Shown piece by piece: positions 6,436 through 9,462 of a stretch of 9,462 nt of DNA. Under the pieces are notes generated by a model. It was not told the origin of the DNA, did not search any database, and worked only from the letters and a program-made list of their open reading frames with translations. Within the stretch, counting starts at the first letter, position 1. Every line of letters begins with the position of its first letter. The translations under genes were made by a program, and so were the position numbers. The DNA is from Defluviitaleaceae bacterium (lineage in GTDB: Bacteria > Bacillota > Clostridia > Lachnospirales > WQUN01): NCBI GenBank assembly GCA_009783525.1, contig WRDG01000071.1, forward strand, positions 1 through 9,462, read 5' to 3'.

Positions 6436-8349
6436 TTGGAAATTTTGCTTGTCCTTATAGGGCTTCCGTTGTTCTTTGCGGTTTTGGTCATGTTCGCCCG
6501 CAGGCAAAAAACGCTCGCGGTAATAATCAGGCTTTCGGCGGTGTTTATTTTTGCGGCGACGCTTGTGTTCGTCGTGCTGCACTACAACGAAATATTTATT
6601 TTCGACCTTTCGGGCAACGCTTACATTCCGACGGTCATGCTCGCAATCGATATACTGCTTGCGGGCTTTATTATTTATATGGGCATAAAGCACAAATCCC
6701 TTTTTGTTTCGCTGCTCGCGCTGCTGCAGATCGGACTGTTCGCATGGTTTGAGCTTGCGGCGGACCACACGGCCGCGCAAAGCGCGCAGACGGTTTACGC
6801 GGACAAGCTTAGCCTGATAATGATCGCGATAGTCGGTTTGATCGGGAGCCTCATCTGCGTATACGCGGTCGAATACATGAAGGATTATCACAACAACCAC
6901 GGCGAGTATAAAGACCGCCGCCGAATGTTTTTTTCAATTCTGCTCGTTTTCATGTCGGCGATGTTCGGGCTTGTCGTGTCAAACGATTTGGTTTATCTGC
7001 TGTTTTTTTGGGAGATAACGACTGTCTGCTCGTTTTTGCTCATAAGGTACAACCGTACCGGCGAAGCGATAAAAAACGCTTTTTTGGCGCTTACGCTAAA
7101 CGTGCTGGGCGGCCTGCTTTTTACCGTCGGCATAGTGCTGCTCGGCGTCTACGAACATGTCACATGCATCAACGGGCTGCTCGCGCTCGATTCGAGCGTG
7201 CCTCTCGTTATGGCGTCCGTTTTTTTAATCGCATGCGCAGGGCTGTCGAAATCCGCGCAGCTGCCTTTTTCAAAATGGCTTTTGGGCGCGATGGCCGCGC
7301 CCACGCCTACGTCCGCGATGCTTCACTCGTCAACGATGGTCAAGGCAGGGGTGTATTTAATATTGAGGCTCGCGCCCATGCTCGGGTCTAACGCCGCGGG
7401 CATAACCATCACGTTAATAGGGGGCATTACTTTTTTTGCCGCGGCTCTTCTTGCGGTCACGCAGCACGACGCAAAAAAAGTTCTGGCCTATTCCACGATA
7501 TCAAACCTCGGGTTGATAGTTGCCTGCGCGGGAATAAACACGTCCGAGTCGATGTGGGCGGCGGTCATGCTCATTGTGTTCCATGCGATCGCAAAGTCGC
7601 TCCTGTTTTTGACCGTCGGGTCGGCGGAACACCAGCTGGGCGGCAGGAGCATAGAAGACATGGACGGCCTGTACCAAATTTCCACCGCGCTTACCATGAT
7701 GCTTGTGGTGGGCATAGCGGGGATGTTTGTCGCGCCGTTCGGTATGCTCATTTCAAAATGGGCGGCCATGAAGGCGTTCGTCGATTCGGGCAACATCATC
7801 ATCGTAATGATAATAGCCTTCGGAAGCACGATTACGCTTTTCTTCTGGACGAAATGGATGGGCAAGCTCGTGGCTAACGCACACAGGTTCGCGCCGACCT
7901 CGTATGTTATGCGCATCGACGAAAAGGTAAGCCTGTATCTGCTCGCGGCCATGGTCATAATTGTTTGCGCTCTGCACCCGATTATATCGAGCGCGTTTAT
8001 CATACCGTTCATCGAAGGCGGCGCGGCCGGGTTCGTGCCGCCGATAGGCATGGAGGACACAGCGGTGATAATTTTCATGCTCTTGATACTTTTCCTGTTT
8101 CCGATCATACTCATGCCGATCTACACCAAGCATCAGGTTAAAACGACGTCCGTATACCTTTCAGGCGAAAACGCGGGCGACGACGTGAGCTTTAGAGGCA
8201 GCATGGGCGAAATAAAAAAAGTCGAGCTGCGCAACTGGTATTTTAAAAAATTGCTTAAGGAAAATTATCTCCTTACCGGGAGCGCAGCGGTTTGCGCCGT
8301 GATCATGCTCTGCGGTTTCTTTTTGGCGATGGGGGGGCTGTTTTTATGA
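6436..8349 (+). CDS. echA: Ech-type energy-converting hydrogenase membrane subunit A (NuoL/Mrp antiporter-like)
   Basis: A 637-residue polytopic membrane protein of the proton-conducting NuoL/HyfB/EchA family. In Ech complexes it forms the ion-translocating arm coupled to ferredoxin oxidation and hydrogen formation. Key channel residues are present: Glu193 in F-F-W-E, Lys272 in G-L-S-K-S-A-Q-L-P-F, Lys303 in H-S-S-T-M-V-K-A-G, His383 and Lys387 in F-H-A-I-A-K-S-L, and Lys441 in L-I-S-K-W. The A-P-T-P-T-S-A-M-L-H (288-297) and Q-H-D-A-K-K-V-L-A-Y-S-T (343-354) motifs are typical. Length is like EchA and shorter than HyfB or HycC homologues with extra helices; about 15 or more hydrophobic segments are visible. 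It overlaps echB by 4 nt (ATGA). HyfB or another group 4 hydrogenase or complex I-like assignment is the main alternative, but the echB partner favours Ech. Confidence 0.82.
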   Translation: MEILLVLIGLPLFFAVLVMFARRQKTLAVIIRLSAVFIFAATLVFVVLHYNEIFIFDLSGNAYIPTVMLAIDILLAGFIIYMGIKHKSLFVSLLALLQIGLFAWFELAADHTAAQSAQTVYADKLSLIMIAIVGLIGSLICVYAVEYMKDYHNNHGEYKDRRRMFFSILLVFMSAMFGLVVSNDLVYLLFFWEITTVCSFLLIRYNRTGEAIKNAFLALTLNVLGGLLFTVGIVLLGVYEHVTCINGLLALDSSVPLVMASVFLIACAGLSKSAQLPFSKWLLGAMAAPTPTSAMLHSSTMVKAGVYLILRLAPMLGSNAAGITITLIGGITFFAAALLAVTQHDAKKVLAYSTISNLGLIVACAGINTSESMWAAVMLIVFHAIAKSLLFLTVGSAEHQLGGRSIEDMDGLYQISTALTMMLVVGIAGMFVAPFGMLISKWAAMKAFVDSGNIIIVMIIAFGSTITLFFWTKWMGKLVANAHRFAPTSYVMRIDEKVSLYLLAAMVIIVCALHPIISSAFIIPFIEGGAAGFVPPIGMEDTAVIIFMLLILFLFPIILMPIYTKHQVKTTSVYLSGENAGDDVSFRGSMGEIKKVELRNWYFKKLLKENYLLTGSAAVCAVIMLCGFFLAMGGLFL

Positions 8350-9221
8350 CCCTGTCAATTTGGCTCATACCGCGGGCTGTCGCCGTCCTCTTGCTCGCGC
8401 CGCTGATAGGCGGATTGCTCACGGGGTTCGACAGGATCGTTACCGCGCGGATGCAAAAAAGAAAGGGCCCGCCGCTGCTGCAGCCGTTTTACGACGTGAT
8501 AAAGCTGCTGCAAAAAGAGGCGACAACCGTAAATAAAATCACGCGGTACTTCGTGACGATGGCGCTGGTGTTCAGCGTGTTCACCGTTCTGCTGTTCGGG
8601 CTCGGCGCCGACATTTTGCTTTCGATTTTCGCATTTACCATCGCGTGCATTTTTTTCGTGCTGGCGGGATATTCGTCCAACTCGCCGTACAGCACGGTGG
8701 GCGCGGAACGCGAGCTCATCCAGATCATGTGCTACGAGCCTATGATTTTGCTGTACGCATTCGGTTATTATCAGGCTACGGGCACGTTCCGCGTGACGGA
8801 TGCTTTTTCGCTGGAAGCCCCGCCGATATTAAAGCTACCGTTTATATTTATCGGGCTGATGTACGTGATCACGGTCAAACTGCGCAAATCGCCGTTTGAC
8901 CTCAGCATGTCGCACCACGGGCACCAGGAGATCGTAAAGGGCATAACGACGGAACTGACCGGCATCTGCATGGCGATGGTCGAAATAATCCATTGGTTTG
9001 AAATTGTGTTTGCTTTGGGACTCGTGTTTTTGATGTTCGTATGGGCGGAGCCGCTTAGCATTCTGCTTGCCTTGGCGGTTTGCATTGTTTCGTTTTTTTC
9101 GGAAGTGATAATCGACAACGCCTTTGCGCGTTTCAAATGGACTCTCGCGTTAAAAGCGAGCTGGCTCGTGATTGCCGCGGCAGGCGGCATAAATCTGCTG
9201 CTGCTCGGGCTGTTCGGGTAA
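8346..9221 (+). CDS. echB: Ech-type energy-converting hydrogenase membrane subunit B (NuoH-like)
   Basis: A 291-residue membrane protein of the NuoH/HycD/EchB family, the anchor that joins the soluble hydrogenase arm to the ion-translocating subunit. It carries R-M-Q-K-R-K-G-P-P (35-43) followed by F-Y-D-V-I-K-L-L-Q-K-E (48-58), G-A-E-R-E-L-I-Q (119-126) with the following C-Y-E-P (129-132), and K-S-P-F-D-L (181-186) followed by S-H-H-G-H-Q-E-I-V-K-G (189-199). The S-H-H-x-H-Q-E form of this last loop is characteristic of EchB rather than NuoH. About eight hydrophobic segments are visible, and length matches known EchB proteins. The ATG at 8346 overlaps the echA stop and has a G-rich site at 8331-8337. 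In described ech operons echC follows immediately; here it does not. Confidence 0.87.
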   Translation: MTLSIWLIPRAVAVLLLAPLIGGLLTGFDRIVTARMQKRKGPPLLQPFYDVIKLLQKEATTVNKITRYFVTMALVFSVFTVLLFGLGADILLSIFAFTIACIFFVLAGYSSNSPYSTVGAERELIQIMCYEPMILLYAFGYYQATGTFRVTDAFSLEAPPILKLPFIFIGLMYVITVKLRKSPFDLSMSHHGHQEIVKGITTELTGICMAMVEIIHWFEIVFALGLVFLMFVWAEPLSILLALAVCIVSFFSEVIIDNAFARFKWTLALKASWLVIAAAGGINLLLLGLFG

Positions 9222-9292
9222 AAACTATATTTTGCAGTTATTTTTATTTTTATACATATTACTCGTGTCACTAAAAGTGAGAAAAAAAAGTT

Positions 9293-9321
9293 TTGCATTA
9301 ATTTAAGTCATTTGTTATCAT
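9293..9321 (+). promoter_or_regulatory. Candidate sigma70-type promoter upstream of the right-edge ORF
   Basis: TTGCAT (9293-9298) and TATCAT (9316-9321, five of six matches to the -10 consensus) are separated by 17 bp in an AT-rich spacer. Transcription would start near 9328, only a few bases before the ATG at 9331. Confidence 0.45.
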
Positions 9322-9337
9322 TCAAAAAAAATGATAA
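9315..9337. promoter_or_regulatory. Perfect inverted repeat over the -10 box and start codon
   Basis: TTATCATT (9315-9322) and AATGATAA (9330-9337) are perfect 8-bp arms around a 7-bp A-rich spacer. The left arm contains the putative -10 box and the right arm contains the ATG of the downstream ORF. It could be a repressor operator, possibly autoregulatory, or an RNA hairpin if transcription begins further upstream. Confidence 0.45.
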
Positions 9338-9462
9338 GAAGCTTAACACCCAACGGCTTCGGCATATACGCATACATAATGTGCCAGGCGTTTCAACCCG
9401 ATTCGTTTGTTTTATGCACGACATATGACATGGCAAAAAACGCGCTGCTTGAAATGTTTGCC
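9331..9462 (+). CDS. Start of an unrecognised ORF, cut by the window end
   Basis: Forty-four codons are open from an ATG to the window edge. The frame has an in-frame stop at 9304-9306, so the start lies between there and the edge; ATG 9331 is the first ATG, and a second is at 9379. Codon choice (GCG, CTG, TTT, ATA mixed) is like that of the neighbouring genes, and the peptide has ordinary composition, ending in a probable helix (A-K-N-A-L-L-E-M-F). No Shine-Dalgarno site is seen before either ATG, which is unusual for this window. It does not resemble EchC, which would show a K-S-P-W and cysteine-rich NuoB-type N-terminus. I cannot name its function. Confidence 0.5.
   Translation, partial: MIRSLTPNGFGIYAYIMCQAFQPDSFVLCTTYDMAKNALLEMFA

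Noticed and set aside
7488..8114. Minus-strand open frame of about 208 codons opposite echA
   Set aside because: It is the complement of conserved EchA helices, has a Met/Ile/Ser-rich composition typical of a shadow frame, and shows no start site.
9222..9251. AACT-N9-AGTT followed by a T-rich stretch after echB, as a possible terminator
   Set aside because: The stem is four mostly A-T pairs with a bulge if extended; too weak to call from sequence.
9268..9289. Inverted repeat TCACT-AAA-AGTGA followed by an A run
   Set aside because: On the plus strand the run is A, not T, and on the minus strand the T run precedes the stem, so it fits neither direction as a terminator; five pairs could be chance.

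Overview
The window reads as chromosomal DNA of a strictly anaerobic bacterium, most likely a Clostridia-type Firmicute. The clues are purine-rich Shine-Dalgarno sites, a TTG start codon, UroD-like methyltransferase homologues, and the first two genes of an Ech-type energy-converting hydrogenase. I cannot fix the genus. There are seven protein genes, two of them cut by the window edges. I saw no rRNA or tRNA gene, CRISPR array, insertion sequence or phage gene.

Left block (1-1529, plus strand): the end of a VanX/DdpX-like D-Ala-D-Ala dipeptidase overlaps by 14 nt the start of a uroporphyrinogen decarboxylase (UroD)-family protein, so the two are probably translationally coupled.

Convergent block (1507-4077, minus strand): a large glycoside hydrolase without a signal peptide. 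It combines an N-terminal discoidin-like domain, a clan GH-A-like barrel with a candidate acid/base Glu and nucleophile Glu, and a lectin-like beta domain that appears to be inserted inside the barrel. Its 3' end overlaps the UroD-family gene by 23 nt. Each of the two convergent genes seems to carry, inside its own coding sequence, the intrinsic terminator of the opposing gene. The one for the plus-strand unit is very clear.

Right block (4214-9221, plus strand): a zinc-dependent medium-chain alcohol/polyol dehydrogenase, a second and divergent UroD-family protein, and two membrane subunits matching EchA (NuoL/antiporter-like) and EchB (NuoH-like), which overlap as ATGA. The dehydrogenase and the hydrolase are divergent. 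They share a 135-bp intergenic region with a perfect 8-bp-arm inverted repeat lying on the hydrolase -10 box, so they may be co-controlled by one regulator. Gaps of 92 and 39 bp make a dehydrogenase-UroD-echAB operon possible.

Right edge (9222-9462): the ech cluster stops after echB. The expected echC (NuoB-like) does not follow. Instead there is an AT-rich spacer, a sigma70-like promoter overlapped by an inverted repeat, and the first 44 codons of an unrecognised ORF.

Possible joint role (inference): intracellular breakdown of an imported glycoside or related compound, oxidation of the released alcohol or polyol, possible methyl or decarboxylation chemistry by the UroD-family proteins, and disposal of reducing power through a ferredoxin-linked Ech complex whose soluble subunits must be encoded elsewhere.
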